DNA of 64,000 bases from a bacterium (GTDB lineage: Bacteria > Krumholzibacteriota > Krumholzibacteriia > JACNKJ01). Positions 46,471 through 54,400 of the stretch are shown here, piece after piece; position 1 is the first letter of the stretch; every line of letters starts with the position of its first letter. The notes below the pieces were generated by a model. That model saw nothing but the letters and a program-made list of their open reading frames with translations, had not been told where the DNA came from and made no database searches. Location: positions 62,001 through 126,000 of the forward strand of contig JAAEPZ010000538.1 in NCBI GenBank assembly GCA_024231955.1. Direction: 5' to 3'. Both the position numbers and the translations under genes were made by a program.

Positions 46471-47145
46471 TTACCGTCTCCTCTTCATCTTCCTCTTGAT
46501 CTTGCTCCTCAGTTTGCGGGCCTCCGTCTTGCGCCTGGGATCCTCGTGATCGACATCGGGCAGCGACTCGATATCGGCAATCATCGCCAACGCATCCGGG
46601 TACTCTTTCAGCCTGTAGAGTGTGCGTGCGAACAGGTGGCGCACCGCCACATTGTCGGGATCAAGTTCGTAGGCAAGTTTGAGGTCGGCGTGGGAATCCT
46701 GGAGGGTGCCCTCCGGCAAGCCACCGTAGAGGATTTTGGCGAACAGCTTGAGGATGCCGTTCAGTGTGGCCAGCTCCCTGTAATAGGACCCGCGAACGAG
46801 CAGGGCATCCACATCGCCGGGGGTGATCTCCAGACAGCGATCCACGGCGCTCTTGATCTCATGGGCGAGTCTGACCATGTCCTTGCCCCCGATGAACAGG
46901 GCTTTCTGACCGCTGGCCAGAGCAACCAGGTAATGGCTGCGGGCGGAATCGGGATACTCCTCGCGCAATGCCGCCGCGAGTTCGAGAGCTTGATCGTAGT
47001 AGGGCAACGACGCGTCCGAGGCGAGATCCTCGCCGGTGTCGATGAGCAGCTGGATCCGCTCGGTGCGCTCGCTCCAGGTATCGCAGGCGGCTGGTGACGC
47101 TCCCAGGCCGATCAGTATGATGGTGAGAATCAGAGCGTATTTCAT
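46471..47145 (-). CDS. Secreted TPR-type protein (TatT-like)
   Basis: 224 residues from ATG 47145, with GGGAGG 4 nt upstream; an earlier in-frame start at 47256 lacks a site. The signal peptide (MKYALILTIILIGLGASPAA) may be of lipoprotein type (AAC). Helical repeats follow (PYYDQALELAAALREEYPDS, ADLKLAYELDPDNVAVRHLF). The arrangement resembles TRAP-transporter T-component/TatT proteins, but no TRAP genes are nearby. A lysine-arginine-rich tail (RSKIKRKMKRRR) may bind acidic lipid or nucleic acid. Confidence 0.78.
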   Translation of the reverse strand: MKYALILTIILIGLGASPAACDTWSERTERIQLLIDTGEDLASDASLPYYDQALELAAALREEYPDSARSHYLVALASGQKALFIGGKDMVRLAHEIKSAVDRCLEITPGDVDALLVRGSYYRELATLNGILKLFAKILYGGLPEGTLQDSHADLKLAYELDPDNVAVRHLFARTLYRLKEYPDALAMIADIESLPDVDHEDPRRKTEARKLRSKIKRKMKRRR

Positions 47146-47306
47146 GAATCCTCCCTCAAGCTCAAGGTATTCCGCTCTCTCCGGTGCTGTTCGAATCAGG
47201 CGCATTTCAGAATAGCGACAATCGAACCTTTGGGAAAGGGTTCTTGCCGTCGGCAACAGACACGTCCGGCCTTGACCTGCAGGCTACGGATCTCCATTCT
47301 GTCCGC

Positions 47307-48065
47307 ATGGCAATCGACAAACGGCAACGAAGTTTCGAACTGGATGGCCAGACCCACACCTACAGTCTCGAGCGGAGACGCAGGCGGGGTGTGACTATTC
47401 AGCTTGAACCCCGCCTGGGCTTGCGGGTGATGGCTCCAAGCCGGATGCCGCTCAGGGAGATCGATAAGGTCCTGGCGAACGAGAGCATCTGGCTGCGGAG
47501 GAAACTTACGGCCTGGAGTCAATGGGAGCGGGAGCATCCACCTCTGAAGTTTGTCGATGGCGATCTCCTGCCCCTTCTCGGAGAGCTGTGGACCCTGATG
47601 GTCCGCGAAGATGAACTGTGTAAACGACCCTCGGTGCGTCGGGATAAACGTCTGGGCGGTCCGGGTTCAATCATGTTGCGTTTACCCGCCGGGCTCCCCG
47701 CCCAGCGGAAGAGGGAGTTGGCCGCGTCCAGCCTCGACAGCTGGTATCGTCGCCTGGCTCGTCAGCTGATCGAAGCCAGAATCCTGCATTGGCAGGGCGT
47801 TGTCGGTCGCAAACCCAAGGCCGTAACGATCAGGGATACCCGCACTCGCTGGGGCAGCTGCTCCAGCACAGGTACGCTTTCATTTTGCTGGCGTATCCTG
47901 CTTGCCCGTCCGGAGGTGCTTGATTATGTGGTGGTGCATGAGCTGTGTCATCTCGTGCAGCCCAATCACTCCAGGGAGTTCTGGAATCTCCTGGCGAGCA
48001 TTATTCCGGATTATCAGGAGGAGCGCACCTGGCTTCGCGATCATGGTCAGGAGCTGTACATCTGA
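47307..48065 (+). CDS. YgjP/SprT-like zinc metallohydrolase (DUF45)
   Basis: 252 residues from ATG 47307; upstream in-frame ATG-like codons give an unconserved tail. The N-terminus is basic (ERRRRRGVTIQ). A conserved TRWGSCSS motif and the zinc site HELCHLVQPNHS (HExxH plus a downstream His) define the DUF45/M48-like family. These are predicted cytosolic metal-dependent hydrolases, some associated with DNA- or protein-processing steps. It diverges from the TPR protein gene. Confidence 0.92.
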   Translation: MAIDKRQRSFELDGQTHTYSLERRRRRGVTIQLEPRLGLRVMAPSRMPLREIDKVLANESIWLRRKLTAWSQWEREHPPLKFVDGDLLPLLGELWTLMVREDELCKRPSVRRDKRLGGPGSIMLRLPAGLPAQRKRELAASSLDSWYRRLARQLIEARILHWQGVVGRKPKAVTIRDTRTRWGSCSSTGTLSFCWRILLARPEVLDYVVVHELCHLVQPNHSREFWNLLASIIPDYQEERTWLRDHGQELYI

Positions 48066-48096
48066 CCTGCCGGCGGATTGCCTGCCTGAGTTCACC

Positions 48097-49209
48097 TCAT
48101 CTCCTCATCAGGGATAAAGCCGATTCCTGCCATTCGCCAAAGCGATCCATCCAGGCGCTGAACCCCGGCTCCTGCATGAGTCTCTGCGTGACATCTTTCT
48201 TGTATGAGGTGATCAAGCCGGCTGACAGGAGCCAGCGATGTCGTTGTCGGCTATCGGGAAGAAAGACAAGTCTGAGCACAGCATGTTCGCCCAGACCACA
48301 TACGGGCGGCGCCCCGGCAAGGCTCCGCGCCCGCATGAAGCTCCGCGAACCGGTCTCTCCGGATAATTGCCGCAATAGCTCCATGTTGGCGGCGGTGACC
48401 TGCCGCACGATCAACCCCATCTCCTTGAGACTCCTTTTGAAGATCCTCTTTTTGAGGAAGTTCATCTCCGCGTATCCGGGATTGTTGTCGATAATCGAGT
48501 CGGCCCAGGCCTGAATCCGTTTCTCCCGGGTCCAGGGGCCGAATGAGTAGGTGAATCGGGCGGAGAACAGGGGGCAGGCGTTGGCGGGAGAATCCGGAAT
48601 TCGCCACCGGCGCCAAAGTTGAGCTTGCCAGGGAGCGGGCAGATTCAGCGAAAGGATGAGGCTCTGCTCCAGAATGGGCTGGACTGGATGCCAGTCCCTG
48701 TAATCCCAGGCGATGGCAGGCTGTCCCTTACGCATGGCGACCGGTCGAGCCCGCAATGAGTCGCAGTAGATCAGGGATGTATTCGTGGGCTTGACGCTCC
48801 CCCCCGCCACCAGATTCTGTCCCGCAAAGAGATCTCCATTTTTGATGATCATCGTCGCCAGATCACCTCTGAGCATCTCGCCCAGAACGGATCGATGCGG
48901 TCTGGGGATTCGGTTCAACAGGGCAGCCAGATCCGGATAGGGCCCCACGCTCTCGGTTGAGGCAATCCGGTCAAGCAGAAGAGTGCCGCGAGCAGTGTGA
49001 AACCGCGAATCAAAAGCCGCTTCCGACTCCAGTGACAGCGCCAGGGAATCGAGTATCGAGGCGACCTGTCTGGATACAGTCCGGGTGAAACGCGCTTCCG
49101 CGGGATCCAGGTCGAGATAAAGGGGACCGGCCCCCGCAGAGTGCGGAAGCCAGCCCAGGGACAGCGCGATTGCCGCGCCTGCAGACAGAAGTGCTGCTCG
49201 AAAGATCAT
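48097..49209 (-). CDS. Secreted protein of unknown function
   Basis: 370 residues. A signal peptide (ends near SAGAG, residue about 27) is followed by a domain rich in Arg and helices (VSRQVASILDSLALSLESEA) and a WRRWRIPDSPANAC segment. No enzyme motif is recognisable. Its ATG lies directly after the stop of the upstream small secreted protein gene at 49210, so they are co-translated. Both genes and the small protein at 49978 form a local set of exported proteins. Confidence 0.75.
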   Translation of the reverse strand: MIFRAALLSAGAAIALSLGWLPHSAGAGPLYLDLDPAEARFTRTVSRQVASILDSLALSLESEAAFDSRFHTARGTLLLDRIASTESVGPYPDLAALLNRIPRPHRSVLGEMLRGDLATMIIKNGDLFAGQNLVAGGSVKPTNTSLIYCDSLRARPVAMRKGQPAIAWDYRDWHPVQPILEQSLILSLNLPAPWQAQLWRRWRIPDSPANACPLFSARFTYSFGPWTREKRIQAWADSIIDNNPGYAEMNFLKKRIFKRSLKEMGLIVRQVTAANMELLRQLSGETGSRSFMRARSLAGAPPVCGLGEHAVLRLVFLPDSRQRHRWLLSAGLITSYKKDVTQRLMQEPGFSAWMDRFGEWQESALSLMRR

Positions 49210-49746
49210 TTAGATACACGGTCCGAATTCGAATGTATTGAAGGCCCAGTTCCAGTTGATATAGACGCAATCGCTCGGTGTATAACCCTGAATCTGGAGA
49301 TTGACCGAAACACCCGAGATGGAGATTGAGAGATGCTCCTTGATCCACCTCCAGAATTCCCGGTAGTCAAACCGGTCACCAACGTCATCGATTTTGATTT
49401 CCCGGAAACCGTTTGCACGCCACTCCAAATATCCCGTATCCAGCCATAAGGAATGATCGGGTATCTCCATATAAACATAATCGACGAGCTCACTGATCGA
49501 AAACCAGGTGCCGTCCGGTAGCTGCGCCGCGTACATGGGCGGTTTCGATGTCGCCTGCAACGGGCAATCAACAGGTTGGTCATCCCGGGTCGGCATGGAC
49601 CTCTGCATATACGAACCGGAATTACTGTTGTAAAGAACCTTCACGGTACTCCAGGTCGAGATCTCTTCGGCGGCATATACCGCTGTGGCAAGCAGCATAG
49701 CGATCAACAACAATGTGGCTCCGGCCACGTTTCGATTCATCAACAT
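49210..49746 (-). CDS. Small secreted protein, paralogue of the 49978 gene
   Basis: 178 residues from ATG 49746, with AAGGAGG 6 nt upstream; in-frame ATG 49740 is second choice. A signal peptide (ends at VYAAEE) precedes a domain whose start ISTWSTVKVLYNSNSG matches HSWGEVKSLYQRNGD in the 49978 protein, and both end in a Cys-containing strand (NWAFNTFEFGPCI here). Two Cys are present in the mature half (DCPL, DCVY) besides the terminal one. Function is unknown. Its stop adjoins the start of the downstream gene. Confidence 0.75.
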   Translation of the reverse strand: MLMNRNVAGATLLLIAMLLATAVYAAEEISTWSTVKVLYNSNSGSYMQRSMPTRDDQPVDCPLQATSKPPMYAAQLPDGTWFSISELVDYVYMEIPDHSLWLDTGYLEWRANGFREIKIDDVGDRFDYREFWRWIKEHLSISISGVSVNLQIQGYTPSDCVYINWNWAFNTFEFGPCI

Positions 49747-49922
49747 TGGAAGCCTCCTTATGAATCTGTTGGGAGGAGGCAAGCAGGCTCATGCAGAGGT
49801 TGTGCCTGCCGGGTGAGGTTCTAGGGGGTTGTGATGTAACGAGATAGGGCGTTAGTGCGATAACGGGCTGCCGCCGCCGTCAACCTGGTTGTCGGCCGAT
49901 ACGGATGAGGGCAACTCCGGTT

Positions 49923-49958
49923 GCGGCGACGGCCACCTCAATGGGTGGCCGTCGCCGC
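49923..49958. terminator. 15-bp perfect hairpin downstream of the 49978 gene
   Basis: Arms GCGGCGACGGCCACC and GGTGGCCGTCGCCGC with a 6-nt loop. There is no T tract on either side, so it may be a terminator without a U tail, an RNA-stability element or a DNA repeat. Confidence 0.45.
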
Positions 49959-49977
49959 AGGTAGTTGAGTGGTGAGG

Positions 49978-50379
49978 TCAGTTGCAGAGATCGATGTAGA
50001 TCGTTTCATAATCGGGGTATGCGCCATAGTTGATGGAAAAGCAGAGGTCGTGCCCCGCGGAGTACAGTCGGATCTCAAGATAGTCGGGACCCCAGAAAAA
50101 GAACTTCAGACCCTGATAGGTCCACCGGTCCGTGCTTGTCTCCGCGTCAAGCAGTTGAGCCATTTCCGGGAGGAGCCATATATGATTGTCCGGGTCAGCC
50201 TTGCGGGCAGCGCGTACGGTCATCAGAATAGTGTCCATGTCGCCGTTTCGCTGGTAGAGCGATTTGACCTCGCCCCATGAATGGACGGCGTCAGTGTCGG
50301 GTTGCGCCGCCGCCTGATCGGTAAACAGGACCGTTGCACCCATGAGCAGGCAGATGAGCAATGTGATTCGTCTCTGCAT
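49978..50379 (-). CDS. Small secreted protein, paralogue of the 49210 gene
   Basis: 133 residues with CGGAGG about 6 nt before the ATG. A signal peptide (cleaved near AAAQP, residue 25) is followed by a compact domain: HSWGEVKSLYQRNGD, then WTYQGLKFFFWGPDYLEIRLY and a Cys-ending tail (IDLCN). It shares its start pattern and Cys-tail with the 49210 protein, suggesting duplication. Two Cys in the mature part could pair. Function is unknown. Confidence 0.72.
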   Translation of the reverse strand: MQRRITLLICLLMGATVLFTDQAAAQPDTDAVHSWGEVKSLYQRNGDMDTILMTVRAARKADPDNHIWLLPEMAQLLDAETSTDRWTYQGLKFFFWGPDYLEIRLYSAGHDLCFSINYGAYPDYETIYIDLCN

Positions 50380-50580
50380 CGGAAACCTCCGGATATCGTT
50401 TCAGGGAGGATTGCCCATGTGCATCAACAAACGGACCGCCTGCCGCAGGATGTAACCCGTTATCCGGACACGGTTTGGTTTATGCCCCCGGGGGACACTG
50501 TCAACTCGGGGGCGTTTCCGGCGGCGAGGTGACAACCGGATCGTCGCCGCTGATGAATCGGGGCAGGTGGATGAATGCGG

Positions 50581-51927
50581 CTAGTGGGTCACCCTTACGC
50601 CACGAGCCTGGAGGATGGGGATATGGACGGTGGTGGCCGTTGTGGAGAGGCGATTACCGCTCAGATCAATCTCGTCACCGTCATCGATCTTCGGATTGTC
50701 CACCAGAGCGGTGATCTCCGAAATATGGTTGATACTCAAATCGATCAGGACAAGGTTAGTGAGATCACGCAGAGGATTGAGAACCATGATCCTGTTGCCC
50801 GCAAGATTCAGGTTCACGAGGTTGTCCAGCTTGGAGATGATATCGAGATCATCGATGATGTTGTCGCTCAGGTCGAGCGTGCTCAAATTCTCAAGACTCT
50901 CAAGTTTGGTGATATCGCTGATCTCATTCGAGGAGATCTCCAGAATTTCCAGGTTCAGCAGATCGGCAAGGTGGCCCAGCTCCCGGATATGGCCACCGCT
51001 CAGACACAATTCGATCAGTGTCGACAGGTCGGCGATGGGACGGATGCCGTCGCTGGCGAGATCGTTGCCGGGCAAGCGCAGAGTGGTCAAACTGGCGAAG
51101 TGCTCCATCCCGGTCAGATCCTCAATCCCCTCACCGTCGCCGACAATGACAGCGACCTCCGCACACATCGTATCGCGAATCTCCCCTGTCGGGTGATCAA
51201 GCACGATGCGGATCAAGCTCTCCAGGGCCTCATCGGGGAACTCGACAACCGTATATTCGAGTGACGAGGCCGTCAGACTGGTGCCGGCCGATATGTTGCC
51301 TGTGTGGTCATGTGTGAAGATCGTGTAGTGCAGAGAGACGGCGGTACTCATGTCGGTGTCGACGAATTGCAGGTCGGAGCCGAAATAGATCTCCTCGCCG
51401 TCGGCCGGCGTTGCGGGTGGAGTATCGTCGGCGCGCCGGATGGTGACATGATCGAAGTCCGCATCGGTCGGATTGGTCCAGGTCAGCGCGATCTCCAGGT
51501 CCCCTGGCGTGGCGGTGAAGTCGGTAACCTCGGCGGGAGGGGTCGTGTCCGGCGTGGTGGTCGTAACCGTGATGCTGACGCCCGCAGAGATATTACCCGT
51601 TTCATCGCTCGTAAAGGCGGTGTAGTGGAAGGGTGTGGTGGAGGGGAGGGGATCGTCATCATGATAGTTGCCGCTCCCCTCGTAGATGAGCGCGCCCTCG
51701 GTTATGGTTACCGGGGGCTGGGCGGCATCGCGTCTGATGGTGACCTTGTCGAAATCCGGATCGGTCGGATTGCTCCAGGTCAGCAGGATGGCCGTATCCC
51801 CACCGCTGCCGGTGAAGGCGAACACCTCTCCCGGCGGTGCGGTATCGACAACGATGGGATCATCGTCGCCGTTGCAGGCCAGACACAGCAGCAGAGGTAT
51901 CAGGAGGAGGGGCAATCTTCGCGTCAT
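50581..51927 (-). CDS. Lipoprotein with fibronectin-III-like domains and leucine-rich repeats
   Basis: 448 residues from ATG 51927, with TGGAG 6 nt upstream. The lipobox ends LLLCLAC (C18). Two beta-sandwich repeats (about 33-120 and 125-210) share LTWSNPTDPDFDKVTIRR / LTWTNPTDADFDHVTIRR. Leucine-rich repeats with internalin-type spacing follow (about 255-440), such as LEILEISSNEISDITKLE and LSTLDLSDNIIDDLDIIS. It should sit on the outer membrane and bind proteins or glycans. The repeats are regular with conserved Asn. Confidence 0.88.
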   Translation of the reverse strand: MTRRLPLLLIPLLLCLACNGDDDPIVVDTAPPGEVFAFTGSGGDTAILLTWSNPTDPDFDKVTIRRDAAQPPVTITEGALIYEGSGNYHDDDPLPSTTPFHYTAFTSDETGNISAGVSITVTTTTPDTTPPAEVTDFTATPGDLEIALTWTNPTDADFDHVTIRRADDTPPATPADGEEIYFGSDLQFVDTDMSTAVSLHYTIFTHDHTGNISAGTSLTASSLEYTVVEFPDEALESLIRIVLDHPTGEIRDTMCAEVAVIVGDGEGIEDLTGMEHFASLTTLRLPGNDLASDGIRPIADLSTLIELCLSGGHIRELGHLADLLNLEILEISSNEISDITKLESLENLSTLDLSDNIIDDLDIISKLDNLVNLNLAGNRIMVLNPLRDLTNLVLIDLSINHISEITALVDNPKIDDGDEIDLSGNRLSTTATTVHIPILQARGVRVTH

Positions 51928-51941
51928 GGGGTACTCCAATA

Positions 51942-52886
51942 TCAGCAGATAACCGGCAGAATCCCCGGCAGGATGACCACCCGGGCCTCCGTGATGCGAT
52001 CCCCGAGAAGCTCGCCATCGGCGTGGCCGTGACAGGGGGTGTCGCTGTAAAGGTCGAGCAGCGTATCGCGTCGCATCGTAACCCGACGGCCGAAGCGGCC
52101 GTGGGTGCCCCTCATCGCATGGGGGAGAAAGCGGAGCACCTGAAGCCTGCCGAGTTTTTTGACATGGCAGATATCCAGGAGGCCGTCGAAGGGGTCGGCA
52201 TCGGGATTGAGATAGAAGCCTCCGCCCGAGCAGCGGCCGATGCCGATGCTGAGCAGCAGGGCCGGTCCGGTCAGTTCATGGCCGTTGAAGAGAACGACAC
52301 GGAGATCCGGGTTGGTCAATTTGACGAGAACGCGCAGCAACGCGAGCATATACAGCGGCATCCCCCGCAGGGGCAGCTTGATGCGGCTGGCCGCCCAGCC
52401 CACCTGCCCCTCGAATCCCAGCCCGACATTGTTGGCGAAAATCCGCTCGCGGAGGATTTCGTCGTCGGCCACATGCCAACGGATCCGTCCGAGGTCCATA
52501 TCGCGACGATTGCCGGCCATCAGCAGTGCGAATGCCCTGGAGAGGTCGTGCGGAATGCCGATTGCCTTGGTCAGATCATTGCCCGTTCCCGCGGGGAGGA
52601 TACCCAGGCTCGCGAATTCGCAGGTGTGGGGCACAGGGGCGTTGAGGCGCGCCTCGGCCAATCCGCCCGCCACCTCCTGAATGGTGCCGTCGCCCCCAAG
52701 CGAGGCGATCACCTTGTAGTTCGTAGCCTCCCGCCGCGCAATCTCGCGCCCTTCACCGCCTTTGCCGGTGATGTGCAGTTCGCCGCGAATATCGGAGCCG
52801 GCCAGCAGATCCTTCAACTCGGCGATTTTCCTCTCGCCGAGTCCACGTCCGGAACTGGGATTGCAGATGAACAGGTGAGTGGTCAT
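51942..52886 (-). CDS. Diacylglycerol kinase-family lipid kinase
   Basis: 314 residues, the usual length for YegS/DagK-type kinases. Nucleotide-binding ASLGGDGTIQEVAGG and substrate-loop LPAGTGNDLTKAIGI define the DAGK catalytic domain; the C-terminal half is the beta-sandwich domain (GFEGQVGWAA, CHGHADGELLG). Enzymes of this family phosphorylate diacylglycerol, sphingosine or related lipids. The LRR lipoprotein gene starts 14 nt downstream. ATG at 52886 gives the conserved HLFICNPSSGRG near the start. Confidence 0.95.
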   Translation of the reverse strand: MTTHLFICNPSSGRGLGERKIAELKDLLAGSDIRGELHITGKGGEGREIARREATNYKVIASLGGDGTIQEVAGGLAEARLNAPVPHTCEFASLGILPAGTGNDLTKAIGIPHDLSRAFALLMAGNRRDMDLGRIRWHVADDEILRERIFANNVGLGFEGQVGWAASRIKLPLRGMPLYMLALLRVLVKLTNPDLRVVLFNGHELTGPALLLSIGIGRCSGGGFYLNPDADPFDGLLDICHVKKLGRLQVLRFLPHAMRGTHGRFGRRVTMRRDTLLDLYSDTPCHGHADGELLGDRITEARVVILPGILPVIC

Positions 52887-53001
52887 AAGATCAGACTAAC
52901 ATATTGGCAGAACTCTTGCGAGATGTTCAAACGGAGTGGCGCTCAAGCGCCCGATTATGTCTCGACACACCCGATGATACTCTATGATGGAGGCAAGGGG
53001 A

Positions 53002-53529
53002 ATGATCTGTCCCGCATGCGGTAATGAACTCACGCAAATTACGGTTGGTGATCTCGAAGTGGACGCCTGCAAGGGCGGCTGCGGCGGCATCTGGTTCGAC
53101 TGGTTCGAACTCTCCAAGGTCGATGAACCGAACGAGGCCGCGGGTGAGACCCTGCTGGAGATTGAGCGTGACGAAAACTGTCGTGTGGACATGGAGACGA
53201 AACGTCACTGCCCCAAATGCGGTGATATGCCCATGATGCGCCACTTCTTCGGCGTGAAACGGATGGTTGCCGTGGATGAATGCCCGCAGTGCGCAGGTTT
53301 CTGGCTCGACGCCGGCGAACTGAAGCAGATCCGCGAAACCTATATCAGCGAAGAGGAGGCACGCGCTGCCGCCGCCAAAGAGTTCGGTAAGATCATCGAA
53401 CAGGAATTTGGCGACATACGCGAAGTGAGCGAGGCCAAGAGGCAGAAAGCGCGAAAATTCGCACATGCTTTCCGCTTCCTCTGTCCGAGCTACTACATCC
53501 CGGGCAAGCAGGAGGGTGCGGCGTACTGA
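53002..53529 (+). CDS. Zinc-ribbon (zf-TFIIB-like) protein
   Basis: 175 residues from ATG 53002, which has GGAGG 8 nt upstream; ATG 52984 is possible. Two TFIIB-type zinc ribbons are seen: ICPACGNELTQ...ACKGGCGGIWFDWFEL (residues about 3-35) and HCPKCGDMPM...DECPQCAGFWLDAGEL (about 70-110). A helical, charged C-terminus follows (ISEEEARAAAAKEF). Such proteins are widespread; some bind nucleic acid or partners, but function is open. It has its own terminator. Confidence 0.9.
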   Translation: MICPACGNELTQITVGDLEVDACKGGCGGIWFDWFELSKVDEPNEAAGETLLEIERDENCRVDMETKRHCPKCGDMPMMRHFFGVKRMVAVDECPQCAGFWLDAGELKQIRETYISEEEARAAAAKEFGKIIEQEFGDIREVSEAKRQKARKFAHAFRFLCPSYYIPGKQEGAAY

Positions 53530-53559
53530 CCGTACATTCGATCTGGGTCGAGTTTGTCG

Positions 53560-53584
53560 GGTCCGGTTATACCGGGCCTTTTTT
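53560..53584 (+). terminator. Rho-independent terminator of the zinc-ribbon gene
   Basis: Stem GGTCCGG/CCGGGCC (one G-U pair) with a 5-nt loop and six T residues. Confidence 0.85.
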
Positions 53585-53658
53585 CTTTGCCTGTCGCCGT
53601 CGGTGAGCTATCAATCGATGTATCGAGACGAGACGGCCCTCACACCTGGAGAAAAAGC

Positions 53659-54396
53659 ATGTGTCCCTCAACCTTGAAGCAGGCGGAAGCGTTGGTCACG
53701 GCCTGGTATGTCGACCAGTACGACTGCGCGCTGGATGATATGAATCGCCCCGGTACGGTGATTGTCGCCGATCCCGAGCGGGAGGCGAATGATTCGCTGT
53801 TTCTGTTGATTCGCGCTGATCAGGTAATGTTGCGCGCCCCGGCGGCTCTGGTGCCGCGGCTGCGCGAGTTGCTCGCCACCGAGAGTGATGATTTTACGGT
53901 GACGACATCCTGGCTCCGCGATCGCCTGCCGACGCATCGGCGGGAGGTGACGGATGCGGGCAATCTTCATGTGTACGATCCCGCGAGAGCAGCCGCCGGG
54001 GATCTTATCGACAAGTGCCGACGTCTTGACGGTGCGGATAAGGAGATCTTCGATGCGCTGCAAGCGGCCTGCACCGAAGAGGAGCGGGAGGCGGCCGAGA
54101 TCGATATCGATCAACCGGCAATCTTCGGACGCTTCGAGCAGGATAAGCTCACGGCCCTGTCGGCCCTCCTCCACTTCGGTGACACCGTAGCGGATGTCGG
54201 CGTGCTGACCCATCCGCAGTTCCGCAGGCGGGGACACGGTCGCGAGGTTGTTGCGGCAATCACCGCATGGACATTGGCCAATACCGAGCGCGCTGTGATC
54301 TATCGCTACGCCGGCGACAATCATGCATCCCGGGGAGTCGCGACATCGTTGGGGTTTCACCATTACGCCCGCATGGATCTGCTGAGAACGGACTGA
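53659..54396 (+). CDS. GNAT-family N-acetyltransferase
   Basis: 245 residues from ATG 53659, with GGAG 8 nt upstream; the upstream in-frame start falls in the preceding terminator. The N-terminal part (about 1-140) resembles the leading half of GNAT_acetyltran-type proteins. The acetyl-CoA-binding loop is VADVGVLTHPQFRRRGHGREVV, followed by GDNHASRGVATSLGFHHYARM. Substrate is not predictable. It is followed by an ABC-F gene 4 nt downstream, so they are probably co-expressed. Confidence 0.87.
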   Translation: MCPSTLKQAEALVTAWYVDQYDCALDDMNRPGTVIVADPEREANDSLFLLIRADQVMLRAPAALVPRLRELLATESDDFTVTTSWLRDRLPTHRREVTDAGNLHVYDPARAAAGDLIDKCRRLDGADKEIFDALQAACTEEEREAAEIDIDQPAIFGRFEQDKLTALSALLHFGDTVADVGVLTHPQFRRRGHGREVVAAITAWTLANTERAVIYRYAGDNHASRGVATSLGFHHYARMDLLRTD

Positions 54397-54400
54397 GATC

